A stretch of 64,000 nt of DNA, from assembly GCA_016795065.1 (NCBI GenBank), contig JAEUIU010000017.1, positions 19,733 through 83,732 on the forward strand, given 5' to 3'. The notes beneath the pieces were generated by a model. It saw only the letters and a program-made list of their open reading frames with translations. It did not search any database and was not told where the DNA came from. Made by a program: the position numbers and the translations under genes. This stretch comes from Phycisphaerae bacterium (GTDB lineage: Bacteria; Planctomycetota; Phycisphaerae; Phycisphaerales; SM1A02). Position 1 is the stretch's first letter; each line of letters opens with the position of its first letter. Positions 36,281 to 46,178 of the stretch are shown one piece after another.

Positions 36281-38671
36281 CTACGCGGCACGCGCCGTCA
36301 TCGTTCGCAGCCGCATCGCCGCCTGACAGGCACTGATCAACGCGGCCCGGTCAATGGGCTTGGTCGCATAGGCATTGCAGCCGGCCTCGATGCACTTCTC
36401 AGCATCCCCTTCCATCGCATGGGCAGTGAGGGCGATGATCGAACCCGACCAGCCACGGGCGCGGAGGGTTCGTGCGAAAGCGTATCCGTCCACCTCGGGC
36501 ATTTGCATATCCGTCAGGATCAGATCGATATCGGTCCGCAACGGCGATTCGCCAGCGGCCGTCGTCGGAAGCGTCAGCGCCTCCAGGGCGATGCGGCCGT
36601 TCGCGCAGACGGTCACCTCGGCACCGGCCTTCCTGAGATGGAAGGAGATGAGCCGTTGGTTGTCGGGTCCGTCCTCGGCCAGCAAGATCCGGCATCCCTT
36701 CAGCGGAGAGGCGCCCTGACCGGTGTCGCTTCGATGGTGTTGCTCCAACCGGAAGGCTCGCAGCTCCGACGGCGATGTCATCGCCACGCCGTCGAGGGAA
36801 CCGGTGGCGATCGTCGCCGTGAAAACGCTTCCCCTGCCGAGCTCGCTGGCGACCGTCACGTCGCCGCCGAGCATCCCGGCGAGGGTCCTGCTGATCCGAA
36901 GGCCAAGGCCGGTGCCACCGAACTTCCGCGTCGTGGAAGAATCCGCCTGCTGGAATGCCTCGAACAGGCGGGTCACCTGCTCTTCCGTCATGCCAATGCC
37001 GGTGTCCTTGATGCGAAAGCGCAGGACCGGCCCGCCGGGGGCGTCCGGCACGAATCCGACTGACAGCGTGACGCCACCCAGTTCGGTGAACTTGATCGCG
37101 TTGCCGACGAGGTTCACGAGGATCTGCCGCAGGCGTACCGGATCGCTCTGGATCGTTGCCGGCAGGTCGCTCTCCTGCTCCAACGTGAGCGCAATCCCCT
37201 TCGCCTTGACCTTGACGCTCATCAGCGATTCGATGCCAAGGATGAGTCCCCGCACGTCGACGGGCACCCGCTCCATGGTCATCTTTCCGGCTTCGATCTT
37301 GGAGAGATCGAGGATGTCGTTGATGATCGCGAGGAGATGCTCGCCGTTGCGCTTGATCGTCTCGATATGCGCCTGTCGCTCCGCATCACCTAACGCTTTG
37401 CCGGGCTGTTCGGTGAGAAGGTCCGCGTAGCCGAGAATCGCGGTCATCGGCGTGCGGATCTCATGACTCATGTTCGCGAGGAACTCGCTCTTGGCGCGAT
37501 TGGCTGCCTCGGCTGCCGCCTGGGCCCGCAACCTCTCGTCGGCGGCGAGCTTCTGGGCAGTGATGTCGAAACGCATCGAGACGTATCGCTCAACCCGCCC
37601 GTCCTTTCCGACATAAGGAACGATCGTGCTGTCAACCCAGTAGTTTGAGCCGTCTTTGCTACGGTTGCACACTTCTCCGCGCCACGCTTGACCGGACGCG
37701 ATCTGCCGCCAGACGTCGACCCAGAACGACTTCGGGTGTACCCCAGAGTTGAGGATCCGGTGGTCGCGTCCGACGAGCTCGTCGCGCGTGTAGCCGCTGA
37801 TCGTGCAGAAACCCGAGTTGACTTCCTTGATGCGACCATGGGCGTCCGCGACCGAGACAATCGAGTGCCGGTCCAGCGCCGTCCAAAACGCTCGGATCTC
37901 ACCGAGGGCGTGTTCAAGGCCCTCCCGGGCGCGGTGTGTCTCCTGTCGGTGCAGGTTGAACGTTGCGGCAAGCGTGCCGATCTCGTCGTCGGCGAGCACG
38001 TTGGCCTCACGGTCCTCGGTGATCGCCTGCATCATGGCGTGCATCGGATGAAGAAGAACGCGGTGCATGAGGAACCAGAGGCCGCCGAATGTCGCCATCG
38101 CGAGCAGTAGCGCGCCTCCACCCACAATGCGCGAGAGATTCGCCGCTGATATGTCAACCGGTCGGGCGTCGATGTGTGCCACCACCGCGCCATTGCCAAG
38201 CAGCGACTCCGATTGGCTTCGCAGGAGCGGGATTGAGCAGCCGATCTCGTTGGGACTCGTGTGTCGCGAGAAGCTCTGCTGACGGGTGCGCATTGCATCC
38301 TTGAGGGCCTCAACGATGTGCGGTGAGGGCAATCCGTCGATGGGCAGGCCATTCCACGCGTTGTGTGTGCTGGCAATCACCTGCGGCGGATCGCCTCCGA
38401 CGGCGACCAATACGGTGACATCGGGCTCACCGCCAAGCGAGTTGACCAGCCGTTGCAGGTCCTCTCGGCTTCGAATGGTTTCGGCCGCATACGTGACGCT
38501 TCTGGCGACGACAGCGGCTCGCCGCTCGAGGCGCTGATAGGCCTCCGCCCTCGCGAGCCAGCCCGTCACGAACGAGGCCACGACGACCATGAGCGAGAAC
38601 CCGATCGCCACCGGGGCGAGGAGCTTCAGCTCAAGGGATCGGGCAAATCGAGCAACGAGCATCGTCTGCAT
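36281..38671 (-). CDS. Membrane hybrid sensor histidine kinase (periplasmic sensor, HAMP-like, PAS, HisKA, HATPase, receiver)
   Basis: A protein of 796 aa. Transmembrane helix 1 is at ~17-40 and helix 2 at ~183-203, enclosing a ~140-residue periplasmic sensor. A HAMP-like region (~205-255) follows, then a PAS domain (~260-374) with '[18 protein letters not shown]', HisKA with His403 in '[10 protein letters not shown]', an ATPase domain with '[21 protein letters not shown]', and a C-terminal receiver (659-796) with phosphoacceptor Asp721 in '[11 protein letters not shown]'. All catalytic residues are present. It starts 3 nt after a membrane-tethered solute-binding protein gene, so the two probably form one sensing unit. 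No output domain or regulator lies beside it. Confidence 0.93.
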   Translation of the reverse strand: MQTMLVARFARSLELKLLAPVAIGFSLMVVVASFVTGWLARAEAYQRLERRAAVVARSVTYAAETIRSREDLQRLVNSLGGEPDVTVLVAVGGDPPQVIASTHNAWNGLPIDGLPSPHIVEALKDAMRTRQQSFSRHTSPNEIGCSIPLLRSQSESLLGNGAVVAHIDARPVDISAANLSRIVGGGALLLAMATFGGLWFLMHRVLLHPMHAMMQAITEDREANVLADDEIGTLAATFNLHRQETHRAREGLEHALGEIRAFWTALDRHSIVSVADAHGRIKEVNSGFCTISGYTRDELVGRDHRILNSGVHPKSFWVDVWRQIASGQAWRGEVCNRSKDGSNYWVDSTIVPYVGKDGRVERYVSMRFDITAQKLAADERLRAQAAAEAANRAKSEFLANMSHEIRTPMTAILGYADLLTEQPGKALGDAERQAHIETIKRNGEHLLAIINDILDLSKIEAGKMTMERVPVDVRGLILGIESLMSVKVKAKGIALTLEQESDLPATIQSDPVRLRQILVNLVGNAIKFTELGGVTLSVGFVPDAPGGPVLRFRIKDTGIGMTEEQVTRLFEAFQQADSSTTRKFGGTGLGLRISRTLAGMLGGDVTVASELGRGSVFTATIATGSLDGVAMTSPSELRAFRLEQHHRSDTGQGASPLKGCRILLAEDGPDNQRLISFHLRKAGAEVTVCANGRIALEALTLPTTAAGESPLRTDIDLILTDMQMPEVDGYAFARTLRARGWSGSIIALTAHAMEGDAEKCIEAGCNAYATKPIDRAALISACQAAMRLRTMTARAA

Positions 38672-38674
38672 CGG

Positions 38675-39775
38675 CTACTCCGGTGAGACCATCACGGTGC
38701 GCGGCAGCTCTCGATCACCGTCGCGCAACTGGCCGAGCGAGCGCAGATCGTCTCGCGTCGTCCGCACCACCTCCACGAGCGAACCCGATGGCCCGAGATA
38801 GGTCGCCTGTTCGGTGGAACCAACCAAGCGAATGCCCTCATGCAGAGCCTCGGCGAACTCCTCGGCCGTGATCCCTTCGCGCGCAGCCATCAACGCATAC
38901 GCCTCGTCGGGGTGCGTCAGGGCGAACTCCTGTGCCCGAAAGAACGCCCGCTGAAACGCCGCCACATCGGCTGAGCGATCCTTGATGGTGGCGGAGTCGA
39001 AGGCGAGGACATCCGCGATGACGCCCGGGATGGCCTTGCTTGAGTAGATGACTCCCGCCCCGCTCTTCACGATCTCAATCGATGTCGGCGGATAGCACAC
39101 CGCCGCATCGATTCTCCCCTCGACGAAGGACCGCGCCATGTCCAGTTGCGGCTCATACACCGGCGTGACCTCGGAGCTGTCCATGCCCTCGCCTGCAAGC
39201 GCGCGGGCCAGTACGACCACATTGATCGATCCGCTTTCGACGGCGACTCGCTTGCCGCGCAGGCCTGCGATATCAGGAATGCCCTGTCGCGCGACAATGA
39301 CGTCGGCACCGTCGGAGTAATCGACCAGCATCGTGATGATGGGACGGCGGTCTCCCTGGTCACCGGAGAGAAGAACCTCGACGACCGTGCCGAAGAACCC
39401 GTCGACCTGCCCTCGCTCGTATGCTCGACGGCTGTCTCCGAGCGAACTGAGTTCGATCAGCCGAACGTCGACACCCTCCTCGGCGAAGTAGCCCTTCGCT
39501 TGGGCGAGCGTGGCGAACTCATACCCAGGCCATGGGTTGATCGCAACCCGAATGGGCGGCTTGTAGCCAGCATCAATGATCCACCAGAGGATCAGGAATG
39601 CGGTAGCGGCGAAGCCCAAGAGCACGCCGCTCCAACGGGCTGCACGTTGGGCTGACGATCCTGTCGAGTGGGACGGCGCCGGCAGCGCTATCGACGGCGA
39701 CCGTGGCGGCTCCGGCGCGAGCGTCGCGGTCCGCCCGTCCCCAAGTTGGCGGTGATCGGTCCTTCGAATTGACAT
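38675..39775 (-). CDS. Membrane-tethered NMT1/SsuA-type periplasmic binding protein
   Basis: A protein of 366 aa from ATG 39775 (GGAG upstream; a GTG at 39781 is possible). After a polar N-terminus of ~45 residues comes one transmembrane helix ('WSGVLLGFAATAFLILWWII'), then a type 2 periplasmic binding fold: 'IRVAINPWPGYEFATLAQAKGYFAEEGV', 'VDGFFGTVVEVLLSGD', 'DIAGLRGKRVAVESGS' and 'VCYPPTSIEIVKSG'. The family carries sulfonates, nitrate or thiamine precursors to ABC transporters. No permease or ATPase is nearby. The gene is directly upstream of the hybrid kinase (3-nt gap), which suggests ligand sensing rather than transport. Confidence 0.88.
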   Translation of the reverse strand: MSIRRTDHRQLGDGRTATLAPEPPRSPSIALPAPSHSTGSSAQRAARWSGVLLGFAATAFLILWWIIDAGYKPPIRVAINPWPGYEFATLAQAKGYFAEEGVDVRLIELSSLGDSRRAYERGQVDGFFGTVVEVLLSGDQGDRRPIITMLVDYSDGADVIVARQGIPDIAGLRGKRVAVESGSINVVVLARALAGEGMDSSEVTPVYEPQLDMARSFVEGRIDAAVCYPPTSIEIVKSGAGVIYSSKAIPGVIADVLAFDSATIKDRSADVAAFQRAFFRAQEFALTHPDEAYALMAAREGITAEEFAEALHEGIRLVGSTEQATYLGPSGSLVEVVRTTRDDLRSLGQLRDGDRELPRTVMVSPE

Positions 39776-39924
39776 GTCCACTCCAGTTCCGATCGCTCAT
39801 CGGCCCGATGCGGGGCAACCTCTCATGGGCTTGGCCTCGACGCGAGCTAAAGACGCCAATCGACCTGTTGGAGCGGCCTGTGTCGGGTCCCATAGTGTGA
39901 ATTGGGTAACTCCCACTACACTGA

Positions 39925-40932
39925 CTACTCGTCTGCCATCATGCGCTCGACGGTGCGACAGCCGGTCGGGGCGTGGCTCCGCTGAACCTCCCGGCTTCCC
40001 CCGATGACGTAGATCGCATCGCGGAATCGAACTGCCCGCGCGAAGCTCCGGGCGGTGGGCATGGGTGATTCTGTGCACCAACGATCGCTCTTCATGTCCC
40101 AGTGGAGGACATCGGCGAGGACGCACGCGGATGCTTGGGACTCGCCTCCGAGAACGTAGATCCCACCATCGCCAGCGACCGCACCGGATGTGCCGCGCGG
40201 AGTGATCGCGGGACCTTCGCTCCAGGTCGCCGTAGCGGGCTCCCAGCGGTAGACACGGCCGAAGTCCGACGACCCGCTTCGCCCGCCGATGACATACCGC
40301 TCACCGTCGGCAACCACGGCGGCGGGACTACCTATGGACCGAGGCAGCGGCGTGGTGTCGTGCCATTGTCCCGTTCGCGAGTCGTAGACCGAGTGCGTCG
40401 CCAGCGTCGTGCGTTCGTTGCCTCCGCCAACGACGTGCAAGGTTCCATCGAGCACGGCGACGGCGTGGCCTCCGCGAGGCGATGGCAGCGCCGTCTCGCG
40501 CCTCCAACCCTCCTCAGGCCTCGATGCATCGAATGCGAGGACCTGGTCGGTCGGCACGTTGGTCGTCGTTTCAAACCCACCGACCAGCAGGATCCGATCA
40601 CCGATGGCGGCGGCGGCTGGCGCATTGAGTCCGTCGCCGGGCAGCATCGCCACGATGCTCCAAGTGGAGCCGTCGAAGCGCTCGACCTCCCGCACCGGCA
40701 GACCCTGCTCGTCGGTCCCACCAGCCACAAAGATCGCTTGGGAGGTCGCCACGACCGCATGGGCGGCGCGGGCCCGCAGCAACGGAGCGGAACTGGTCCA
40801 ACGGTGAAGCTCCCCGTGCGACGCCGTTCCTCCGCTGCCGGTCGGGCTACACCCGACGACCCCGGACAAGGCGGACGCGATCAGGAAGCTCCAGACGCAG
40901 TAGTCCCTGCGGATGCGAACGGTCATGTCCAT
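39925..40932 (-). CDS. Kelch-repeat lipoprotein
   Basis: A protein of 335 aa from ATG 40932 (40926 is an equal choice). The N-terminus is a lipoprotein signal: 'MTVRIRRDYCVWSFLIASAL' and lipobox S-G-V-V-G-Cys. The rest consists of about six Kelch motifs with the double glycine ('IFVAGGTDEQGLPV', 'ILLVGGFETTTNV', 'LHVVGGGNERT', 'YVIGGRSGS', 'IYVLGGESQ', 'IYVIGGSREV'), enough for a full six-blade beta-propeller. It is anchored in the envelope with an interaction or unknown enzymatic role. It stands between the binding-protein operon and malic enzyme with gaps over 100 nt on each side. Confidence 0.85.
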   Translation of the reverse strand: MDMTVRIRRDYCVWSFLIASALSGVVGCSPTGSGGTASHGELHRWTSSAPLLRARAAHAVVATSQAIFVAGGTDEQGLPVREVERFDGSTWSIVAMLPGDGLNAPAAAAIGDRILLVGGFETTTNVPTDQVLAFDASRPEEGWRRETALPSPRGGHAVAVLDGTLHVVGGGNERTTLATHSVYDSRTGQWHDTTPLPRSIGSPAAVVADGERYVIGGRSGSSDFGRVYRWEPATATWSEGPAITPRGTSGAVAGDGGIYVLGGESQASACVLADVLHWDMKSDRWCTESPMPTARSFARAVRFRDAIYVIGGSREVQRSHAPTGCRTVERMMADE

Positions 40933-41058
40933 TCGTACCGCTGGCTTGCCTCGCCGGTGCATCCGTTGCGCGCGATCCGCCAGGGTCCCTTCCAGCCAAG
41001 AAGCGCGCCGGCGTCGACGCTGGACTCGAGCGCCGGCGCGCCGGGTGGACGGTGTGGG

Positions 41059-42732
41059 TCAGGTGTACGAAGGCACCCACTGGGTTTCGGCGATGCGGCG
41101 AGCGAGCTCCTCGCGTTCCATCGGCGGAGCGTGTCCCTCGCGCATCGCTTGCAGGGCGACCGCGGTGGCGATATGGCGAGCGACCGCCCGCAGCTCCCGA
41201 AGGTTCGGCAGGAGCGAGGCGTTACGGTCCTTCAGGGCCGGCGACTTCTCGCCCAGCGCCCGGGCCGCCGCGAGGAGCATGCCGTCGGTCACGCGGCGGG
41301 CTTTCGAAGCGGCCAGAGCCAAGCCGATCGACGGGAAGATGTACACGTTGTTGCACTGGGCGATCGTCACGGTCTGCGATCCGTCGCTGACCGGCGCGAA
41401 AGGCGAACCGGTCGCGATCAGGGCGCGACCCTCGGTCCATTTCAGCAGGTCAACCGGAGTCGCTTCGGCCTTCGAGGTCGGGTTGGAGAGCGGGAAGATG
41501 ATCGGCCGTGGCGTCTTCCTGGCCATTTCGCGAACGATCGGTTCGGTGAAGGCGTTGGGAAGCGTCGAGAGACCGATGAGAATCGTGGCCGACGTTGCCT
41601 TAATCACTTCCTCCAGGCCGACGATGCCCGCCGCCGAATGCGGAATCGCGGCGATCCGTTCGGTCGCCTGGGCGAAGGCCCGCTGCTCGGCAGAGAGGTC
41701 GCTGCGCCCTGTGTGCAGAACGCCGCCGCGGTTGATGATCCAGAATCGCGATCGGGCCTCGGCCTCGGGAAGGCCGTCCTCGACCATTGCCCGGCAGAGA
41801 TAGTCGGCGACGCCGATGCCCGCCGAACCTGCACCGAGGATCACCACCGTCTGATCCCGCAACGGACGACCGGTGACACTGATCGCACCCAGGATCGCAC
41901 CTAACGTGACGGCCGCGGTGCCCTGAATGTCGTCGTTGAAGCTGAGGATCTGATCACGGTAGGTGTTGAGCAGCGTGTACGCGATCGAGTTGGGGAAGTC
42001 CTCCCACTGCACGCAGGCGTTGGGCAGTTCACGCTTCACGGCCCGGATGAACAGCTCAACGAAGTCAAAGTACTCTTGCCCCGTCAGGCGCTCATGTCGC
42101 CAGCCAAGGTAGAGCGGATCGCGCAGCCGTTCCGCGTTGTTAGTGCCGACGTCCAGCACGATCGGAAGGGTGCGGTCTGGTCGGATCCCGCCGATGAGGG
42201 TGTACAGCGAGAGCTTCCCGATCGGGATGCCCAGGCCGCCAACGCCCTGGTCGCCGATGCCGAGGATGCGACCGCCGTCTGTCACGACGATGACATCGGT
42301 ATCCCGTCCATAACGATTCGCCAGGATCTCGGGGATCTGGTCACGCAGCGGATAGGAGACAAACAGCCCGCGCGGGCGGCGATAGATGTGCGAGAACTGC
42401 TCGCAAGCCGCGGCGACCGTCGGCGTGTAGACGATCGGCATCATCTCCTCGACATGGTCAAGGAGCAGCCGGTAGAAGAGCACCTCGTTGGTGTCCTGGA
42501 GGGCTCGCAGATAGATGTGCTTGTCGAGCGGCGACGCCCGCGTCTGGAAGGCTTCGTAGGCGCGTTCGGTCTGCTGTTCGAGGGTCTCGACTTGCGGGGG
42601 CAGGAGGCCAAGCAGGCAGAATTCGCGTCGTTCCTCGTCGGTGTACGCGGTGCCCTTGGTGCGAAGCGGATTATCCAGTAACGCATGCCCGCGTCGCGTG
42701 GCGGCGGGCTTCGCATGCTGAGTCGTGATCAT
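41059..42732 (-). CDS. maeA: NAD-dependent malic enzyme
   Basis: A protein of 557 aa, close to the usual ~560 of the SfcA/MaeA family. ATG 42732 has AAAGGT upstream. It converts malate to pyruvate, CO2 and NADH in the cytoplasm. The N-terminal domain contains 'PIVYTPTVAAACEQF', the malate/metal region shows 'VTDGGRILGIGDQGVGG', 'FEDFxN'-like 'QWEDFPNS' and 'FNDDIQGTAAVTLGA', and the Rossmann motif is 'VVILGAGSAGIGVADYL'. The sequence has no oddity. It appears to be a single-gene unit. Confidence 0.95.
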   Translation of the reverse strand: MITTQHAKPAATRRGHALLDNPLRTKGTAYTDEERREFCLLGLLPPQVETLEQQTERAYEAFQTRASPLDKHIYLRALQDTNEVLFYRLLLDHVEEMMPIVYTPTVAAACEQFSHIYRRPRGLFVSYPLRDQIPEILANRYGRDTDVIVVTDGGRILGIGDQGVGGLGIPIGKLSLYTLIGGIRPDRTLPIVLDVGTNNAERLRDPLYLGWRHERLTGQEYFDFVELFIRAVKRELPNACVQWEDFPNSIAYTLLNTYRDQILSFNDDIQGTAAVTLGAILGAISVTGRPLRDQTVVILGAGSAGIGVADYLCRAMVEDGLPEAEARSRFWIINRGGVLHTGRSDLSAEQRAFAQATERIAAIPHSAAGIVGLEEVIKATSATILIGLSTLPNAFTEPIVREMARKTPRPIIFPLSNPTSKAEATPVDLLKWTEGRALIATGSPFAPVSDGSQTVTIAQCNNVYIFPSIGLALAASKARRVTDGMLLAAARALGEKSPALKDRNASLLPNLRELRAVARHIATAVALQAMREGHAPPMEREELARRIAETQWVPSYT

Positions 42733-42907
42733 GGCGATGACCTTTCGGAGTGGTCTCGCCCATCGAATGGTGGCAGGCCGCCAGAGTGCCCGAGGTGGGC
42801 CAGCAGGGTGTGGGAAACGTGCTCCGATTGTGTGCGAGACGTTTGCCGCAGGCTGCCCTGGGCGGGACCGCATGCAGTGTACTTCGATCGACCTTGTCCA
42901 CCGACAC

Positions 42908-44023
42908 TCACCTTATTCGCGAACTCGACGCATCGTTCCGAGTTGGTCTCGACACCCCAACGTGTCCGCGTTCAAGTCGCAGGAGAAACTCCTTTCGTCG
43001 CAGGCCGCCGCCATAGCCACCCAGACCTCCGTCCTTGCCGATGACCCGATGACATGGAACGAGAATCGCGACGCGGTTGAGGCCATTGGCGTGCCCCACG
43101 GCTCGAATGGCGCTCGGCATGCCGATTCGCTCGGCGAGCTCCTGGTACGAGCAGGTGTGGCCAAAGGGAATGCGACGCAGTTCCTCCCACACGCGCTGCT
43201 GAAAGGGAGTGCCGGGCGTCGAGAGCGGAACGTCAAACTGTCGGCGCCGGCCCGCGAAGTACTCGTCGAGCTCATGCTTGAGCCGCTCGATGTGAATGTG
43301 GTCACCGGGTGCGATCGGCATGCGGAATCGTTGGGCAAGCGTACGGAACTGGGCTTCCATCATGCGGCGATCGGTGAACTCGAGAAAGCAAATGCCCTGC
43401 TCGCAAGCGCCGGCGACAAGGGGCCCAAGTGGCGATTGGATCCACGCCATGCGGACCCAGTCGGCGTCGCAACCCTGGACCTTGCCAGGCGCCCGACCGA
43501 AGGCCCTGGCAAACGCATCGCGAAAGCCGCTGTGCGAGAGGTAGCCGCTTTCGAACACGGCGTCATCGATTGACTCGCCTTCGCGAATGCTGGAGAACGC
43601 CGCACTCAGGCGACGGAATCGTGCATAGGACTGGAAGGTCATTCCGTACTCGCGCTGAAAGTGTCGCCGTACGGTGGCCGGGTCGAGTCCGTGCTGGCGG
43701 AGGTCACGCTCGCGGATCCGCTGCAGCGGATCGCTATCGATCCTCGCCATGAGTTCGGCTGCCCACGCCGGCTGGTCGGCGCCCGCCATCGGCCGACATC
43801 GCTTGCAGGGTCGATACCCTGCGGCGAGCGCCTCGCGTGGCGATGGGTAGTACTCAACGTTCTTGGGGAGCGGGCTACGGACCCGACAGGTAGGACGACA
43901 GAAAACGCCCGTGGTACGCACCGCCACAATGAAGATCCCCTCATAGGCGGGATCGCGACGGAGGTACGCCTGTTCCATTTCGGCGGCAGGGGGAAGGCCG
44001 TTCGTCGTTGCGTTCAGGTGCAT
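42908..44023 (-). CDS. ada: Bifunctional methylphosphotriester / O6-methylguanine methyltransferase and transcriptional regulator Ada
   Basis: A protein of 371 aa. ATG 44023 gives the usual Ada N-terminus. The zinc site for methylphosphotriester repair is complete: Cys42 and Cys46 ('VFCRPTC') and Cys73/Cys76 ('CKRC'). An AraC-type helix-turn-helix follows (~100-180), then the methyltransferase domain with the suicide cysteine Cys324 in 'LVPCHRVIGKDG' and the flanking 'RAVGHANGLN'. It repairs alkylated DNA and, when methylated, probably activates its own and other genes. No AlkB or AlkA gene is adjacent. Confidence 0.95.
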   Translation of the reverse strand: MHLNATTNGLPPAAEMEQAYLRRDPAYEGIFIVAVRTTGVFCRPTCRVRSPLPKNVEYYPSPREALAAGYRPCKRCRPMAGADQPAWAAELMARIDSDPLQRIRERDLRQHGLDPATVRRHFQREYGMTFQSYARFRRLSAAFSSIREGESIDDAVFESGYLSHSGFRDAFARAFGRAPGKVQGCDADWVRMAWIQSPLGPLVAGACEQGICFLEFTDRRMMEAQFRTLAQRFRMPIAPGDHIHIERLKHELDEYFAGRRRQFDVPLSTPGTPFQQRVWEELRRIPFGHTCSYQELAERIGMPSAIRAVGHANGLNRVAILVPCHRVIGKDGGLGGYGGGLRRKEFLLRLERGHVGVSRPTRNDASSSRIR

Positions 44024-44095
44024 GGGGACGTGATATCGCGGGCCCACCGATGGTCGCCACCGAAAAGCGGGCGCGATCATCGGACCGGTGTCCGC

Positions 44096-44578
44096 TCAGC
44101 GAACGCGGCGATAGATGGCCTGCATGAACGGATGCCATTCGCCCTTCTCATCCTGATACTGCGAACGGAGTTCGCGCGTGCCGTCCGGGTGCAGCTCGAT
44201 CGTGTCCTGGAACCGGGCCATCGCCCCGTCCGTCCCGAAGCCCGGCCCATTCGTGTCAAGCGTCAGGATGGTTCGGCCGGCGTCCAGCCCGCCGTCATAT
44301 ACCCAGAGATGCGTCATCATGGATCCGATATAGGTTCCGACGAAGCGCCCGGTGCGCGGGTCGAAGCCCAGCGTCATGACGGTTCGGGCGGTGCTTCCGT
44401 CGGACATCTCGCTCGTCCCCTCGCAGAGGATCCAAAGCCCCCGGAGTGACCGAACGCTTTCCTGCCAAGTGAAGGTCAATTCCGGCTGGTCGGGGCCCAT
44501 GCGGCAGCGGACCTCACTGGTCCACTCGCCGACGAGTTGCTCAAGCCACTGGTGTTCGCTCCGCTGCTCTTCCTGCAT
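44096..44578 (-). CDS. DUF1579 family protein
   Basis: A protein of 160 aa. ATG 44578 has GGAG about 8 nt upstream; the longer open frame is not supported. It shows the DUF1579 pattern: 'WLEQLVGEWTSEVRC' at the start, 'LRGLWILCEG', 'VMTLGFDPRTGRFVGTYIGSMMTHLWVYDG', and 'DGTRELRSQY' near the end. This is a lipocalin-like beta-barrel of unknown function. No signal peptide, so it is probably cytoplasmic. It ends 72 nt before the ada start on the same strand and could be co-transcribed. Confidence 0.88.
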   Translation of the reverse strand: MQEEQRSEHQWLEQLVGEWTSEVRCRMGPDQPELTFTWQESVRSLRGLWILCEGTSEMSDGSTARTVMTLGFDPRTGRFVGTYIGSMMTHLWVYDGGLDAGRTILTLDTNGPGFGTDGAMARFQDTIELHPDGTRELRSQYQDEKGEWHPFMQAIYRRVR

Positions 44579-44733
44579 GCCATCGCTCCGATCCCGATTC
44601 GGGTGGTTCAACGTATCCCCTCGCATGCTCCGCGCGTTCGAGGCGACCGTCGAGCGTATCTCAGCCGGAGATCCGGAGCATCTCGGCGAACGCACAAGGG
44701 CGACCGACTGAGCACGCAGCACAGGCTGTCGTG

Positions 44734-45318
44734 TTAGGGACGCGGCCCCTGGCCATGGAGGGCGAGCCACTGGCCCATCGCCTTGCGATCTGCCTTCGTG
44801 AAGCGAGACGCAAACATGTGGGCGTGAATGGCCGCCCAGGCCTTGGTCTTGCGCCCATCGAGCTCCCAATACGCTGCCCGCTCTTCCTCGGTGATCGTGC
44901 CGGCGGCGAATTGCTCGTCGTAGGGGCGCATCTGGGCAACGACCTCGAGGTAGGGCTTCGCCAGCGTGCGGAACTCGCTGAAGCGGGGATCGGCAAGCGC
45001 CTTGGTCGCCTCTGCAAGCACCTCGCGCTCTCGCTCCGCGCGGGTGACCGGAGACGTTCGCGCATCCGGCGCCGGCGACGCATCCGCTGAATGCGATGGA
45101 TCTGCCGCAGGGGGCACCGCACCAGCCTCGGGCCGGGTCACGGACGTCGTCGGCCTCTCGACCGCGCCGGTCTCCATCAGGTCTCCCACCGTCGGCCGAT
45201 GCGCGTGCGTCGCTTCAGGAGAGACCGGCACGGGGGCGTTCCGCACGTCGCTCGTGCCACCTCCGCCGCAGCTCGCGCCCGAGAGGACGAGGGTGGCCAT
45301 CACAATTCGCGCGGGCAT
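44734..45318 (-). CDS. Putative lipoprotein of unknown function
   Basis: A protein of 194 aa. ATG 45318, 2 nt after the pseudopilin stop, opens a short lipoprotein signal ('MPARIVMATLVLSGAS-Cys') followed by Gly-rich and Pro/Ala/Thr-rich linker to about residue 85. The remaining ~110 residues are helical and charged ('EREREVLAEATKALADPRFSEFRTLAKPYLEVV', 'KADRKAMGQWLALHGQ'), with no domain I recognise. The tight spacing ties it to the pseudopilin. Confidence 0.7.
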   Translation of the reverse strand: MPARIVMATLVLSGASCGGGGTSDVRNAPVPVSPEATHAHRPTVGDLMETGAVERPTTSVTRPEAGAVPPAADPSHSADASPAPDARTSPVTRAEREREVLAEATKALADPRFSEFRTLAKPYLEVVAQMRPYDEQFAAGTITEEERAAYWELDGRKTKAWAAIHAHMFASRFTKADRKAMGQWLALHGQGPRP

Positions 45319-45320
45319 GA

Positions 45321-46085
45321 TCACCAGTCGATCCCCGGAAAGAGATGCAGGGTGATCCAATCGTAGTCGGGCGTTTCAAAGTAGATGTTGTTCGCAGCGA
45401 GCGTGAAATAGTAATCCACGTCTTCCTGCGGCGAGACGAATCGATAGGCATCGACGTGCCCATCGACGAAGGCGAAGTTGAAGTGACGCGGATTCCAGTT
45501 GCAGAGCTTGTCGACCCAGATGTAGCTGCCGTTGCCCATCACGCCCCAACTGTTGATGTTGTAGCCGCGGTGGTCATACTCAACGACGGTCGCGATCATG
45601 TCCGCTGGCCGCCGAATGCGCGAATAGCCGCTGACCAGGGCATCAGGCGGTCCCGCCCATTGGTCTCCGGCGCTGTCGGCGAGGAACCCGCTGAAGGAGT
45701 AGCTTCGGATCCGCTGGGCGGGCGTGAACGGGTCATAAGGTGACTTGTACGCTCGCTTGTCCGCGACGTACGCCCAAAGCGTTCCGGTGGTGACACCCGT
45801 GTCCTTTTCAAGACCGTGCAAGTCCAGGCAGTTCGTGCTCTGCACCCAGTCGTGCTTGTGAATGCCCGTGTCAGTGCCCGCGAAGCGACCAAGATTGTCG
45901 GCCGAGTAGGCGAAGAACGCGGTCACGAGCGATCGCTGGTTCTGAAGGCAACCGACATTGCGGGCGCCCTCACGTATCCACCGGCCGACGAAGAAAAGAA
46001 GCGACATCACCAAGGCGGTGATGGCCACGACCACGAGCAATTCGATGAGCGTGAAGCCTCGCTGCCGCCGACCAGGACAATCCAT
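45321..46085 (-). CDS. Type II secretion pseudopilin-like protein (prepilin N-terminus)
   Basis: A protein of 254 aa. The class III prepilin signal is clear: 'RRQRG-FTLIELLVVVAITALVMSLLFF', with cleavage after Gly and Glu at position +5. The body has the usual planctomycete pattern, including 'RNVGCLQNQRSLVTAFFAYSADN' and near the C-terminus 'HFNFAFVDGHVDAYRF', a variant of the DGHV motif. Such proteins are common in many copies in planctomycetes; their role is unknown but the signal indicates processing by a prepilin peptidase. A TACTCT box lies 6 nt before the start. Confidence 0.88.
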   Translation of the reverse strand: MDCPGRRQRGFTLIELLVVVAITALVMSLLFFVGRWIREGARNVGCLQNQRSLVTAFFAYSADNLGRFAGTDTGIHKHDWVQSTNCLDLHGLEKDTGVTTGTLWAYVADKRAYKSPYDPFTPAQRIRSYSFSGFLADSAGDQWAGPPDALVSGYSRIRRPADMIATVVEYDHRGYNINSWGVMGNGSYIWVDKLCNWNPRHFNFAFVDGHVDAYRFVSPQEDVDYYFTLAANNIYFETPDYDWITLHLFPGIDW

Positions 46086-46091
46086 GATCCG

Positions 46092-46119
46092 AGAGTACCG
46101 GAGTCCGGCGAGATCGCAA
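46092..46119 (-). promoter_or_regulatory. Candidate promoter before the pseudopilin (TTGCGA-N16-TACTCT)
   Basis: On the minus strand, TTGCGA (46114-46119) and TACTCT (46092-46097) are 16 nt apart. The -10-like box ends 6 nt before ATG 46085, which has no Shine-Dalgarno. It fits the leaderless pattern found at several other genes. Confidence 0.4.
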
Positions 46120-46178
46120 GTGCACAGGCGCCAATTGCGCCGCTGATCGCCGTTGCTCGCGGGTCACGCGTGGGGCAC

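Noticed and set aside
40102..41904. A 600-codon plus-strand open frame
   Set aside because: It is antisense to the Kelch lipoprotein and malic enzyme genes. Its protein is Arg/Gly/Asp-rich and low in typical folds, as expected of a shadow in GC-rich DNA.
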